Notes: generated by a model not told the origin, from the sequence alone. A DNA stretch of 64,000 bases from Odontesthes bonariensis (GCF_027942865.1 NC_134507.1:1664425-1728424), one strand, 5' to 3'. Counted from the first letter of the stretch, positions 50,486 through 62,419 are shown. Program-made: numbers and translations.

Positions 50486-51850
50486 CATTTATTTATAATG
50501 TTATTTATTTTATACCTAATAATATTAATTATTCTATTTCTAATATTTAATGTATGTGCTATTTCTCTGTTTCCCTATGAGATTAATAAAGTATTTCAAT
50601 TATATTCTATGTCACACAATTATTATTATAAGAAATAAATAGTGATGTGGCAACACTTTTCTGTCCCGGCAGTCAGGAGGATGTGCCAGCTACTTCTGTG
50701 CCGAGTGAAAAGCTGGAGGGGTCGTAACAAAGAAGAGGAACAGACTGAAGCCCAACTCAGCTGAAATCATCTTGTTGTTACATAAACATTTTTCCACCTT
50801 TCTATAAATCTTACTAAAGCATATCTCTATTACATACAGTATTTTATGATGGCACAATCACGTTATAACACAAGTATATAATTAATGTCTCTAATAAAAC
50901 AGTCAAACATTTCAAGATGCACATGGAACCTTTATTGTTCTGCAGAACAGTGTCTGTTTTATAACACCCGGCCCTTTAAATGCTGTGTTGAAGGGTGGCC
51001 AGCAGATGGCGCCATAATTAATTTGATCAAATGGTTTGACTGGGACCCCAGAGTCGGACCTGGGACTCAGACCCGCGGCCTGGACCCGTGCCGCCCTTTG
51101 AGGACCTACAGCTTCAGTTCATGGAGCTCCTGCACCAGCTGAGCTAAAGGATCCTATTTTCTGTGTAAGTGTTGAACTTTAAAGTCTACAGCTGAGCTTC
51201 TCTTGCTCCCTTTTCTACCTGAAATCCGCCTTTAACTGAGCTTGAAGTAGACTTTAAGCTAACTGTGATGCTGTGCGTCTGACGTCATGACGTCTCCGCC
51301 TTCCCCAGAACCTTCTAGAACTTTCCAGAACTTTCTACCGGCAGTTGGGCTGCCCGCCACTCTCTCGGCTCTGACAACTTGGAAAGAAAATAGATGCCGA
51401 ATTACCACCGCCTCCATCGTTTTTGAAGGTTAGTAAGATGAAAAACAAATGATTTAATTGTAGTAGTTGAGTAAATTTAGTTAGTTTAGTAAGTTCCCGC
51501 CACGAACACCTGCTAGCATCCCAGACAGCTAGCGGGGCTAGTAGCTCTCCTGCTCTCTGGGTTTAATATCGTAACGGTAGCTTACAGTTGTGTATTCATA
51601 CAGTGTTGGTGTTGGCTTAGTGTTAGCTATAAATTAGCAAAAAGAAATATATATATATAGATATATTTATATATACATATACATATAAATGGCTATAAAT
51701 TAGCCCATTATCGCAGCAAGCTGGGTCGCGGTTGTCTTCTTTTCTACTTCGGGCGCGCGCATTTATACATGACCGTTGGTTCACATGCCTGTCTGCGCGC
51801 ACAGTTCATGCGGTCACGGCCATGGTTGATGTGGGGGGTGATATTAGATT
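50486..51850. other. Intergenic, nothing recognised
   Basis: AT-rich, with an (AT)n stretch at 51640-51690. No gene seen. Confidence 0.45.
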
Positions 51851-52236
51851 AGATTAGATTAGATTGTACTTTATTTGTCCCACAACGGGGAAATTAACTT
51901 GTCACAGCAGCAACAACAGACATGGAACAAGAAATTAGAAAACGAGAAAAAGCAAGAACTAAAAAGTAAAGCGACCAAAAAGTAAAGTGACCTAATATAA
52001 ATAATATTCACATTGTGAAGCTGAACTTAATAAAATATAAATAATACGGATAAAGAAAACTCTCTATATGATTATCATGGGAAGGCAACAACATGATCAG
52101 TGGGTGCATGTGTTGAAGTCTGACAGCTGCCGGGATGAAGGACCTGCGGAACCTCCCCTTCTTCTACCGTGGGTGTAACAGTCTGCTGCTGAAGGAGCTG
52201 TACAGGGACCCCCCAGTGTCATGGAGGGGTGAGAGG
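51851..52236 (-). mobile_element. Retroelement remnant interrupted by the 5-kb element (left part)
   Basis: Begins with TTTATTTGTCCCACAACGGG, a common fish retroposon tail on the minus strand, and continues to GGGGTGAGAGG at 52236. The sequence resumes at 57294 with GGGTGAGAGG. I recognise both pieces as parts of one dispersed fish repeat. Confidence 0.55.
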
Positions 52237-52925
52237 ATAGACATAGAACACTAGACTGAGCAACCGACGTTCTGCCAATACAAGCTAACGAGACGCGGGG
52301 CCGCCATCTTGGAGTGGTGATGCGTTCCACTCCGTGTAATCGCTTTGGCAGGAGAAATTAATGGTCAGAACATTTTAGAAATAATGACTCACTACATACC
52401 ACTAATTTTCACATCTTTTTTTTTTTGTCATGCGCGAAGTTATGATAAAGGACACATGATTATTTGTTTTTAGAGCAAAATTTTGCAAATTGTTTGATTA
52501 GAAGCTGTGTTTTGACCCATTGTACCATACAGCACTACTTCACCTTAAAGCAAAACCTGGGAAACATTTGTCCATAAGAAGGGGAAAAAGGAGAAAGACG
52601 GGGAGGAATTCTATTGAATCCTGGTTGAGACAAATGTGGAGAGCAGATTTTTTTTGGTCTATAATCAATAAAATGGATGTGAATAATATAATAAGTGCAT
52701 TAACTGCAATCCTTTGTTTATTATTTTATTGTCATTCACACTACACTGTTATAGACCTATATTTCATTCAGCTTGCCAGAAACCTATTGCAAGGTCATGC
52801 ATTGCCTGTTTGATTCAACTGCAACTCCATAAAAAGGTCATAGTGAATACAGCACACCAGATTTTCATACATTTTTTAATTAAGTTATTTTTTTTCACCA
52901 AAATTTTTAAGGGTTACATATCATA

Positions 52926-53434
52926 AAAACTGCGTTCAAGTATTTAAAACATTAAAACAATATTACTGGGCATGTATTGTTGTAATGTTTTAAATACTTG
53001 AACGCAGTTTTTTTCTAGAGAATATAATTGTTTTGTATATGGGATTATTCTCCATCGACTCTTTTGGGCTTTCACATGCGCGAGCCTACAACCAGCCGGT
53101 GAGTTACATGCTGTTTATAAAGTTGTTTTGTAACGTCCCCATGCCAGTAATGTGAGAACCATGCATATGGTTTTGATGGTAAGGCTTGTGACTTTATTGT
53201 CGGATGGTTTATAAAGTGGTGTGACGTTTCTGCAGTGTGCAAGTTGTTGTTTTACGTGGAAAGGTTAGCATTTGCCCCTTAGCCACCACGTATTAGCCTC
53301 GCATGACACGCTGTGCGAACAGCGCGATCTCCACACAGGGAGCGCAGATACGCACCTCTCTGTGTCCTACTGTCAGTATTTGACAACCTCTAGCAATGGA
53401 AACGCGCTTCAAATGCCCCGGAGTTCCCCTTTAA
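52926..53434. mobile_element. TTAA foldback element, right half (copy 2)
   Basis: The ~450 bp ending CCGGAGTTCCCCTTTAA at 53434 is the inverted match of the left arm at 26680-27130. 52926-53015 is a hairpin around CTGCGTTCAAGTATTTAAAA, the centre of the foldback. The rest of the left arm is missing. Confidence 0.75.
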
Positions 53435-54423
53435 TGAGTGGCAGCGAAAGACATGATATTTTTATATGTCCTGGAACATCTATCTATCTATCTATTGATG
53501 CAACATCTGTGTGTCACTCTGTCCACCAGTTTGTCTGTTCCATGCATAAGTCTCGGACTGACCGCAAATTTGGCATGTATCTTGCTACTGGTGTGCGTGA
53601 GTACAGTGCAAAGTTTGGTGGGTTTTGGACAAAAATATAATTTCGCAACAACAGCAAAAGGCACGGGTATGCAGTGCGCCTAACAATGTCATCAGCTGCA
53701 ACCCCAACCTGTTATTTCGCTTAACTAATATTACTTTGCAACATTCCTTTGAGGAAAAAAGGCTATACTAACTTCACGGCCCTGAATCTACATCATCACC
53801 AATTCAACATGACAAGTTTCTTGGAAAACATTGTTTGTATGGGTACTGCACTAATTATGATATGATGTTTAAAACAGAAATATTCACCTCATTAGGCTGA
53901 GGTTGTTGGTTTGAGGTTGCCATTTCCGGGGAATCCTCAGAGGCCATGAACAGGCTTTCTTCAGCTCTTCTGGAGGTAGATGTAGTCCTGTCCTTCACCA
54001 GCTGAATTGAAGAAACATTATGCACAAAACATAATGCAACAGCAGCAACAATATACATATTTGACGATAAAATATTTACATGTATTCGAATGCCAATAGC
54101 CTTATGATGATACACCTACTTTTTGGAGGTGAACTGGAAAGCTGAAAAGGGATGGAATAACTCCATTACGTAGTCGGACAATCTGACCCGTTCAATCAAA
54201 ATCAGCCTGTTTGAAATGTTGACTACAGAGTTTTGAATTATTCGTTGCAGTGAATCCTTCTTTCCTCAAAGCCACTTCCCACTTCTTCCTCAAGCTGTCA
54301 TCTTTGGGAAACCTTCAAAAGTGTCAAACGTAGTCTTGGTCAGTGCTGGTTACATACATTTACATACATTCTGGTTCATCATTTTTAATGTGCATCCCCA
54401 CTCCCCATTTCAACATACTCAGT

Positions 54424-54451
54424 GACTGTGTGTGTGTGTGTGTGTGTGTTG
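54424..54451. repeat. (GT)n microsatellite
   Basis: Perfect GT run. A shorter (ATCT)n lies at 53478-53495. Confidence 0.9.
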
Positions 54452-54589
54452 GGGGTTTACTACACTGAACTGCTCATATTGCACAGAATTAAGGCCAGTC
54501 AGTGCTTATGAGGTAAACACTGTGGGTCTAGGAACAGCAGTCGACAGCTAGTCAATTCAGATGTAATAGGGACGTCTGGGTCTCTTTGC

Positions 54590-54655
54590 TCAAGCTGCTG
54601 CCCCCGCGACCCGATCCCCGGACCAGCGGAAGATAATGGATGGATGGATGGATAG
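54590..54655 (+). mobile_element. Retroposon tail with (GATG)n
   Basis: CGACCCGATCCCCGGACCAG then GATAATGGATGGATGGATGG is the usual end of a dispersed fish retroposon family. Confidence 0.55.
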
Positions 54656-55281
54656 TTCAACACTAATCCCAATATTACTCCACTACAGGCGTCAAGTAAG
54701 GTTGGAAGGGGGTTTTCACGCATTTTGTAACACACAACATACCATTGGAAAGCTAAAATATACTATCCACTGTCCATCTGATTGTCTAACTCAGGGGCGT
54801 CTGTAGCTTGAGCGAACATTCGGGGCTGTAGCCCAGACATGAAAATAATTTTTAAAAGGGGTCAGGGGGTTTTTCCCCTGGGATTTTTTAAAAAAAAAAG
54901 GCGGTGTTAAAATGAAAATTTAACACAGTTCATGACCAGCTGCTTAACATGTTGAATGCCGAGCTGTGAATGTTTGACAAGGACCAAGGAATGGGAGGAC
55001 TCAGATGCAGAGAGTAGCGTAGTTCAAACAAATTTATTTTTAGTAAATAAACAAAGGGGGCTATGAAAAAAGTCATAACAAAAATTCGCTCCAGATGGAG
55101 GAAGAACAGGATCTGTAAGAAAACTGAAATTCTCTCCTTAAAAACTGGAGGCTGTTTTCTATGGCTAAAGCGCAAAGAACAAAAAACACTCCTAAAGGGT
55201 TGGAGGCTATAACAATGAGCTTCTCCTATAACGATTAACTTCTGTTAATCGTTATAGGATTAACTTCTGTTAATCGTTATA

Positions 55282-55464
55282 GGCCCAGCTGCGGAGCGCC
55301 TGCAGCCCGCGTCCCGCCGAGAGATCACAGCACCGATCCTCCCGTGGCGGCCGCTTCCAGCGGTGTTTCGGGCTCGCCGGGACCCAGTTTGGTGGCCTGC
55401 TCGGGAGGATCGGTGCCGTGATCTCTCGGCGGGACGCCGGCTGCAGGCGCTCCGCAGCTGGGCC
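55282..55464. repeat. GC-rich inverted repeat with ~62-bp arms
   Basis: Left arm 55282-55343 starts GGCCCAGCTGCGGAGCGCC. Right arm 55402-55464 ends GGCGCTCCGCAGCTGGGCC. They pair over about 62 bp with few mismatches around a 58-bp loop. A third, direct copy of the arm with an extra GAGAGATCGCGGCGCC duplication follows at 55478-55560. Upstream, 55217-55283 has smaller hairpins (AACGATTAA/TTAATCGTT). Confidence 0.85.
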
Positions 55465-55912
55465 GCGGCTCCGTTTCAGCTGCGGGGCGCCTGTGGTTGG
55501 TGTCCTGCCGAGAGATCGCGGCGCCGGTCCTCCCGAGAGATCGCGGCGCCGGTCCTCCCGAGCGGGTCGTCGGGCTGGGTCCTGGTGGGCCTGGGGTGCC
55601 GCTGGAGGCGGCCGTCATCCAGAAGCAACTCCTGGAGAAGGCGGTGATTTAACTTTTTTATTTTATTTAGTCAGGGACCATGTGCAAAGTACATTAATTA
55701 CAAAGTAAAGAGATGACCTGCACCTGATTGTAGCTTTGAAGCTAATTTCCATCTGCAGTCCCATCTGCATGTCACAGACAGCGCCTGTCCATCTGTCTCC
55801 ACGTCACTGTCGTCCAGAATCTCAACGCTGATAGGCTGTCTGGCGCGAATATTTCGCCAAAGTTGGATTTTTTGAACTCGCGCGAATCGCATATTTTCAC
55901 TCGCGCGGCGGC

Positions 55913-56551
55913 CACCGCATCACCGCACCGCCTCACCGCTCCTCACCGCGCCGCCCCACCGCGCCGCCTCACCGCACCGCCTCACCGCTCCTCACCGCGC
56001 CGCCCCACCGCGCTGCCTCACCGCACCGCCTCACCGCTCCTCACCGCGCCGCCTCGCCTCACCGCTCCTCACCGCACCGCCTCACCGCACCGCCTCACCG
56101 CTCCTCACCGCGCCGCCTCGCCTCACCGCTCCTCACCGCGCCGCCTCGCCTCACCGCTCCTCACCGCGCCGCCTCGCCTCACCGCTCCTCACCGCGCCGC
56201 CTCACCGCACCGCCTCACCGCTCCTCACCGCGCCGCCCCACCGCGCCGCCTCACCGCACCGCCTCACCGCTCCTCACCGCGCCGCCCCACCGCGCTGCCT
56301 CACCGCACCGCCTCACCGCTCCTCACCGCGCCGCCTCGCCTCACCGCTCCTCACCGCGCCGCCCCACCGCGCTGCCTCACCGCACCGCCTCACCGCTCCT
56401 CACCGCGCCGCCTCGCCTCACCGCTCCTCACCGCGCCGCCCCACCGCGCTGCCTCACCGCACCGCCTCACCGCTCCTCACCGCGCCGCCTCGCCTCACCG
56501 CTCCTCACCGCGCCGCCTCACCGCACTGCCTCACCGCTCCTCACCGCGCCT
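55913..56551. repeat. GC-rich CTCACCGC minisatellite
   Basis: Built from CTCACCGC, ACCGCCTCACCGCTCC and TCACCGCGCCGCC words in a ~36-60 bp higher-order pattern. A 316-codon ORF from 55863 (repeats of HRAAPPRRLTAP type) is an artefact. Confidence 0.95.
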
Positions 56552-57236
56552 CAGAATCCTGCGGTCTGAGCTGGTTACAAAGTTGCATGATGACAGCAGC
56601 GCCGCGGTAGTCTATCACCGCTCAAAGTGTGGTCCCGTGACGGAGCTCTCCTTCTTTTTCTTCTTCTTCGTTCTTCTTCTTATTATTATTATACATATTT
56701 TTCTTTATGTCAGTCCAGAGAGATTCGGGGCTGAAGCCCGGAGATTCGGGGCTGAAGCCCCGAATGACCAGGTCTCTCGACGCGCATGGTCTAACGCTAA
56801 CGTTAGCTGCTGACCAAGTTGCAGTTGGTATCAGTTGCTACCTAACAACTCAGTGTGGACTGAAATTTTACTCCTATTGGCTTTTACAATTTTTATCTTC
56901 AATCACTTGTTTCAACTTTATGTTGTTCAAACATGTCATGTTTTAATCAGTTTCATCGCCAAGCAATTGTAGCTACTATAGTTATACTCTTCTGTTAACC
57001 TACAACGGTCGATAGCTGTTAACGATTTCAGTATCTTTGCTCCTACTCAACTCTCTGGTAATATGCTGTTTACAAAATACAAACAATAGCACGGTAATGT
57101 TAAATCTTACTTGTGAAAAGTTATCCCTTGTTTCTTCATCTCTACCGTTCTCGTTTGAGCAGGAGTACGCAGCGCACCAGCCGGCATCCTGTCAGTGTCT
57201 CTGGTGTGGTCTCTCAACGTTCACCACTCCAAGATG
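56552..57236. other. Inner right flank of the 5-kb element
   Basis: A CTT-rich tract at 56645-56690, then two copies of GAGATTCGGGGCTGAAGCCC at 56718-56765. Nothing coding. Confidence 0.45.
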
Positions 57237-57293
57237 GCGGCCGTTTTTCTTGCGTCTCAGCAGCCAATGCTCAGTCTAGTGTTCTATGTCTAT

Positions 57294-57593
57294 GGGTGAG
57301 AGGAGTTGTCCATGATAGATGTCAGCTTAGCTAACATCCTCCTCTCACCCACATTGTCGATGGAGTCCAGGGGACAGTCCAGGACTGATGATTTAATGAT
57401 GATTTAGCTGTGGTGTTTCCGGGAAGCCGGCATTTGCTTCCACCTGCGTTGCTTTCAAAGGACTTGAGGTTAACGGCGAAACTGGAGAAGATTTTGTTTA
57501 CTTGCTCAGATTTGGAATACATATATTTCAGTACATAGATGCAGATGAACGCTGTAAACATGATGAAAGACACAATATGATTGCACAAACTAA
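57294..57593 (-). mobile_element. Retroelement remnant (right part)
   Basis: Continues the repeat broken at 52236: GAGTTGTCCATGATAGATG, CAGCTTAGCTAACATCCTCC. No intact ORF. Confidence 0.5.
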
Positions 57594-57601
57594 CTCTAAC
57601 A

Positions 57602-58581
57602 TAGGGCTGTCGCGATAACCGCAAAATGCAATCACCGCGGTGCGTGTCCAGGCCACCACCGCCCACCGCACGCCCGCTTGCACGCGCAGAACAACTCGAG
57701 AAACTGAACGAGTTTTTAAGACTGCACAGTAGATACAAAGCGACTGACAGAACTGATACTTTTTAAAGCCAGCACAGTAATAATGATACATTGTATATTC
57801 CCCTCAAGGCAGGACAAACACATTAACACAGCGAGGTGCCGCGTTTCTGTCGTCATATTTGCATATAGGCACCGCACACGCACACACGTCTGCATGCTAC
57901 TCGTTGTAGTCTCATTCTCCCTCGGCAGCTGATATTACAAGAATATGCCTACTCAGTGTCGTAGCAATAGAAGTTAAAATAAAATGCAGTGGCCTACCTT
58001 TATCTCGGCTTTACTCCTCTGCCTAGTCCGGACACTTTATGGCTTTGAATCTTCCCTTATTATCCATGTTTACCGTTGTAAATGCGACCGTCTAATATCA
58101 ACAATAAACCACAGAACCACAGCTCGGTGTGCACATTTGCTGTTGGGAAATACCTGATCATTTCAACAAAACTGTGTAGGTGAAACTATTAAAAAAAAAA
58201 AAAGTTTAAAAAATGTGCCGGGGTTGGTTGGTCGGCGGCAGTCTGTTAAAAAAAAACTGTATCCCGGACACGTGAGCTCAACTGCTGCCCTGATCTGCTT
58301 CGTTTTTCTCCGTCATTACTAAACGAAACGTGCGCAGGTCTGCAACAATGTTGATATTTGCCATGTGGCACTGGCAACAACAATGCAGAGTAAATGACAG
58401 GCAAAGAAAAATGAAATGTCAGAATCGCTGGGGAAAAAGCCGGATTATGCGCTCGATTTTCATCTAACATTGCATGTCGTGGAAAGTAGCCTAATGAACA
58501 AAAATGCAATATCACCGCATACCGCGCTGTTGAGCGGCTATGAGTCACCGCGGTGGGAATTCCCTCACCGCGACAGCCCTA
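57602..58581. mobile_element. hAT MITE with CTCTAACA target duplication
   Basis: Ends TAGGGCTGTCGCGATAACCG and CTCACCGCGACAGCCCTA, flanked by a perfect 8-bp duplication CTCTAACA (57594-57601, 58582-58589). The subterminal CACCGCGGTG occurs at both ends. No transposase ORF. Confidence 0.93.
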
Positions 58582-58589
58582 CTCTAACA

Positions 58590-59160
58590 TATCTGTAACC
58601 CTCAGGACTTCTGTACTGCAGAGCTTCCTTTGGTTCCTGTCAACCTCTCCAGAGGTCTGCTGATGGCAGAAGGACTATATGACCTCTGGTTGGGACCCTG
58701 GTCAGTTCCACAACCCTTGGCTTGGTGTCCAATGTGACGGCTCCCCCCAGCTGGCCCGCTGTATTCTCAGCTCTCTGACTTCTTGTGCCAGAGGGACAGT
58801 CCTGTGTGGAGGCAGCCCAGACAGCTGGTTTTATCTGTGAACCTGCATACTTTCACTTCAGCAACAACAAAGGTATGCAAGCCCAAAATAGTGATAGTAA
58901 TGTCTCATTTTAACTTTATCTTAATTTAGTTTTACACAGAACAGGGATCAGCAAAATAAATACATATATATATATTCAAAATTAGAGAGGGCTGGCTACA
59001 TTTGAATGAATTTTGTGTATAAATGATTCACTTTATGTTGGCCAACGTGGCAAAAAAAAACACATCAAAATCTTATTCATGATATCCAAAAGCTGAGATG
59101 ACATCTCGTCAATGTCGAATGAATTATAGAGAGTAATGTAAAATTAAATTCTGCTTTTGA
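58590..59160. other. Intergenic, nothing recognised
   Basis: No supported feature. Confidence 0.4.
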
Positions 59161-60460
59161 CAGACGGGATTATGAAAACTTGGTGAAGGATATTGAGCTT
59201 AAAATTGCTTCAGTGCTCCTTAAGTTGGAACACATCTTTCTTGTGTCTAATGCAGCTGTAGATGAGCTTTTACAGGAGTTAAACTTTTTGATTGGTTCTC
59301 TTTCTCTGCCAATTACCCAAAAAACTTTTAGCCAAGTACAGTGGAAACCGCTTATAGTGATCACGTTGGTCCAGAGCCAATTTGAACACTAGAAGCGGTT
59401 GATTACTAAAACCGAATTTGTACTGTATTACAGGTATTTCACTTGTTTTTTTTATGCAGAATATCATCTAAATGCCATTTGTATCGTTTTTCAATGAGAA
59501 AAATTAAATGAAACGGATAGCTTCAGCATTTACTGAATTTTATTATCATGCAAGTTTAATTACAGTACTGCGCAGTGCGCAGACATACTGTAGGCTAACT
59601 CAAATACAGTACGTAACTTATTCTCTGCTGTGCCGCCGGTGCATTTTTTTTCTTACAAGTCAGAAAATAAAGTTTGAATTCAATCCGCCTTTCAGCACCC
59701 CTGCTCGGATCTATGCTCCTCCGTACCGGTGTTCTGTCGATTTGTGCTACTTGGCGTGAAAACGAAACTTAGAAAATCGGCTTGGCGCATGCGCAAAACC
59801 ACAAAGTAGCAATTCTCGACAAGTAGGAGAAATTGACTGAACACCGGCCTCCCATCTTACAAGAACCAGCCTGGAGCTTCCAGCGGTCACACGCGCATTC
59901 AATCCGCTCTCCAGCACCCATCCTCGGACACATGCTCCTCCATGACTTCCTTTTTCCAGCCATGATTCGCGCGCTTGCTGCCCGGTGTCAACTCGTTACG
60001 TTAGCTAGCGAGGCAGAAGCAGACGTCCAGAAAGGAATCAAGGGAGTAAAAAATAAAATAGCTACACGTAGTTTTAAAATTATTTTTGCACATGTTTACA
60101 TTCATAAAATGGCCAAAAATGAACATTATAAGCGGATTTCTTGATCACTATAAACGAATTATTTAAACAGCATTTGTATAGAAATGATTCCGTCCCAAGC
60201 CTTTTGATCCATATAAGCGGTTGATTACTATATCCGTGACCACTATAAGCGGTTTCCACTGTATTACAAGACAATGGATGCCAGTTTGACCCGTCAGCTG
60301 TTGAAAAGCTAGCCAGTGCACTCTGTGAGACAAACCCTGTTTAAAAAAAAGCAATTGGAGATAAAGGTCCACTTTCCAGTGCTTGGAGGTGAAAAGCTTA
60401 CTATAAGAGCCACTTTAATGTAGTGGAACCAGCGGAATATATACTTGACCGAAAGAATCT
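59160..60460 (+). pseudogene. Fragment of a dispersed fish ORF, split by a TA-flanked element
   Basis: Plus-strand frame DYENLVKDIELKIASVLLKL, then LSLPITQKTFSQ, runs to 59338. Removing the inserted element (59339-60261) and one TA continues in frame as VLQDNGCQFDPSAVEKLAS to 60340. After a frameshift at an A run come AIGDKGPLSSAW and SHFNVVEPAEYILD. The last block resembles a transposon-associated protein family common in fish genomes whose name I cannot give with certainty. Start and end are missing. Confidence 0.45.
59339..60261. mobile_element. TA-flanked DNA element, CAGTGGAAACCGC ends
   Basis: Ends CAGTGGAAACCGCTTATAGT and ACTATAAGCGGTTTCCACTG are perfect inverted repeats with TA on each side. 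Subterminal AGCGGTTGATTACTA repeats occur at both ends. This fits pogo/Tigger-like mariner relatives. No transposase ORF. Confidence 0.85.
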
Positions 60461-60467
60461 TTAGTCC

Positions 60468-61141
60468 TCAGGGCAGGTTGGCATTCAGGAAGATCAGATG
60501 CCTCAGCTTGGATGGGCTGATGCGATTTCGCCTCTCCGTGAGTATCTGCCCTGTTTTGGAGAAGATTCTCTCAGAAGGAACTGATGTGGCAACAATACAT
60601 AGTCTCGCCTCCATCAGCTTCACCAGGCGTGGAAAGACTGAGGCCTTGGCCTGCCACCAGCTCAGTGGGTCTTCTGCTCTCTGGATGAGGGGCTCCTCAA
60701 GGTAGCTCCTCACCTCCATTACAGCATCAGCTTTTGGATTTCTCCGTGAAGCATCAAAAAGCCTCCAAACGGCAGAGGTTTGCTGCTCCTCCTCCACTTG
60801 GCCCTCTAATGGTGGAGCTGGCTGGCTGCTGGGGGTGCATTTTGCTGCTGCTGCTGCTGCACTAATCCTCTGAAGAGCTTCATCAATAGCTCTACCATCA
60901 CTGGAGGCAAGTTTTTTAAACCTTTTTAAATCCAATAAGGTCGTTTCTGAAAGGACACTGTTGTACTCCATCCGCAGAAATGTGCGGCCCATGGCTGAAC
61001 AAAGAGCTGCAACTAATTCCTTCACTTTCTGCACAGTTACTGTCTGTTGGTACTCGGCTGTCACCCGCTGCAGACCTTTGCAAAGCAGGAGCATTTTCAA
61101 GGCTGTGACATAGCTGAAGGAGAGACAACAGGAACTTTTAA
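60468..61141 (-). pseudogene. hAT transposase C-terminal fragment
   Basis: Minus-strand frame of over 220 codons. It has the hAT dimerisation motif near its end: WWQAKASVFPRLVKLMEARL, then SERIFSKTGQILTERRNR and SKLRHLIFLNANLP, stop at 60468. The catalytic and BED parts are absent because the 5' side is cut at 61142 by a LINE tail. No internal stop, so it is fairly young. Confidence 0.85.
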
Positions 61142-62330
61142 GGCAAGGCAATTTTATTTAGAGAGCACAATTCATACACAGGGCAATTCAAAGTGCTTCA
61201 CAGCTACATAAAATCACAAGAAGGCAACAAAATCATAAAAAAGAAATAAAAAAATAAAATAAAGAAATTAAAAACCCATTAAAATAATCATTAATTAATT
61301 AAAAAGCGAAGAGTGCAGATAAAATACTTTCAAGTGTCATATGCACAGCTAAATAGAACTGTTTTCAGCCTGGATTTAAACATTGTCAGAGCTGAGGCCT
61401 GTCTCACATCTTCTGGAAGGCTGTTCCAGATGTTAGGAGCATCAAACTGAAACGCAGCCTCACCTTGTTTAGTCCTGATTCTGGGCACCAGCAGGAGACC
61501 CCTCCCTGAGGCAGGAGACCCCTCCCTGAGGCAGGAGACCACTCTCTGGGGCAGGAGACCCCTCCCTGAGGCAGGAGACCCCTCCCTGGGGCAGGAGACC
61601 CCTCCCTGGGGCAGGAGACCCCTCCCTGAGGCAGCAGACCCCTCCCTGAGGCAGGAGACCCCTCCCTGGGGCAGCAGACCCCTCCCTGAGGTTCTCAGAG
61701 TCCGAGTTGGTTCATATGGCTCTAACATGTCAGAGATGTACTTTGGCGCTTGACCGTGAAGAGACTTGTACACGAGCAGAGCTGTTTTAAAGTCTATTCT
61801 CTGAGCGACAGGAAGCCAGTGCAGAGACCTGAGCACTGGACTAATATGGTCGTATTTCCTGGTTCTATCAGGACTCGAGCAGCAGCGTTCTGGATGTACT
61901 GCAGCTGTCTTACAGCCCGTTTAGAGCCCAGTGAGCAGGCCGTTAAAGCAGTCTAACCTGCTGGAGACAAACGCATGGATCAGTCTCTCTAAGTCTGCTT
62001 TAGACACTATTCCTTTGATTCTGCCAATGTTTTTTAGATGGTAAAAAGCTGCTGATGTTACAGATTTAATGTGGCTGTTAAAGTTCAGGTCTGTCCAATA
62101 TTACCCCGAGATTTCTAACTTGATAGTTAGGTTTTAGAGAGAGAGTCTCAAGGTGACTGATAACACTTTCTCTTTGTTTCTGTGGGCCACAGACAATGAT
62201 TTCAGTTTTGTCTGAGTTTAGCTGGAGGAAATTGTTTTGCATCCACACACTGATCTGTTCGATGCAGCGACTGTTTGTTTTAGAATTTAGTTTTTTAAAA
62301 GTATGTGACATATTATACGTGATACATTAT
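61142..62330 (-). pseudogene. L2-like LINE fragment, 3' part
   Basis: 3' tail at 61142 (AAGGCAAGGCAATTTTATTT on the plus strand). The minus strand encodes the reverse transcriptase end NNFLQLNSDKTEIIVCGP (62311-62078) and, after a frame break, MLRSLHWLPVAQRIDFKTAL, SLHGQAPKYISDMLEPYEPT and FKSRLKTVLFSCAYDT (61836-61330). A 20-bp minisatellite (10 copies) disrupts the ORF at 61491-61690. Truncated at its 5' end and inactive. Confidence 0.85.
61491..61690. repeat. 20-bp minisatellite inside the LINE, 10 copies
   Basis: Unit GCAGGAGACCCCTCCCTGAG with G/C and A/G variants. Three copies of the same unit occur at 63860-63919 in the second LINE copy. Confidence 0.97.
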
Positions 62331-62419
62331 ACTGTATGTGTTGTGTTTGCAATGTATAATCAGTCGCTATGCTGGCCAATCATTAGAAAGCTCTGTCGTA
62401 ACCCGAGCTGGGACTGACC

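Larger units (their letters stand above)
52237..57293. mobile_element. ~5.06-kb DNA element with 10-bp target duplication
   Basis: Left end ATAGACATAGAACACTAGAC and right end GTCTAGTGTTCTATGTCTAT are perfect inverted repeats for 24 bp. Imperfect similarity extends inward through GCCGCCATCTTGGAGTGGTG. The direct flanks are GGGTGAGAGG on both sides (52227-52236, 57294-57303). No transposase was found inside. The interior holds a half foldback element, microsatellites, a GC-rich palindrome and a CACCGC array. A duplication of 9-10 bp suggests a Mutator-like element, but the superfamily is not proven. Confidence 0.7.

Noticed and set aside
56700-56765. GATTCGGGGCTGAAGCCC repeats together with 54790-54835 as ends of one more transposon
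   Set aside because: The two stretches are similar but in direct orientation and I found no matching flanking duplication, so I could not define an element.
55863-56813. 316-codon plus-strand ORF rich in Ala, Pro, Arg, His
   Set aside because: Produced by the CTCACCGC array. The non-repeat ends show no recognisable domain.
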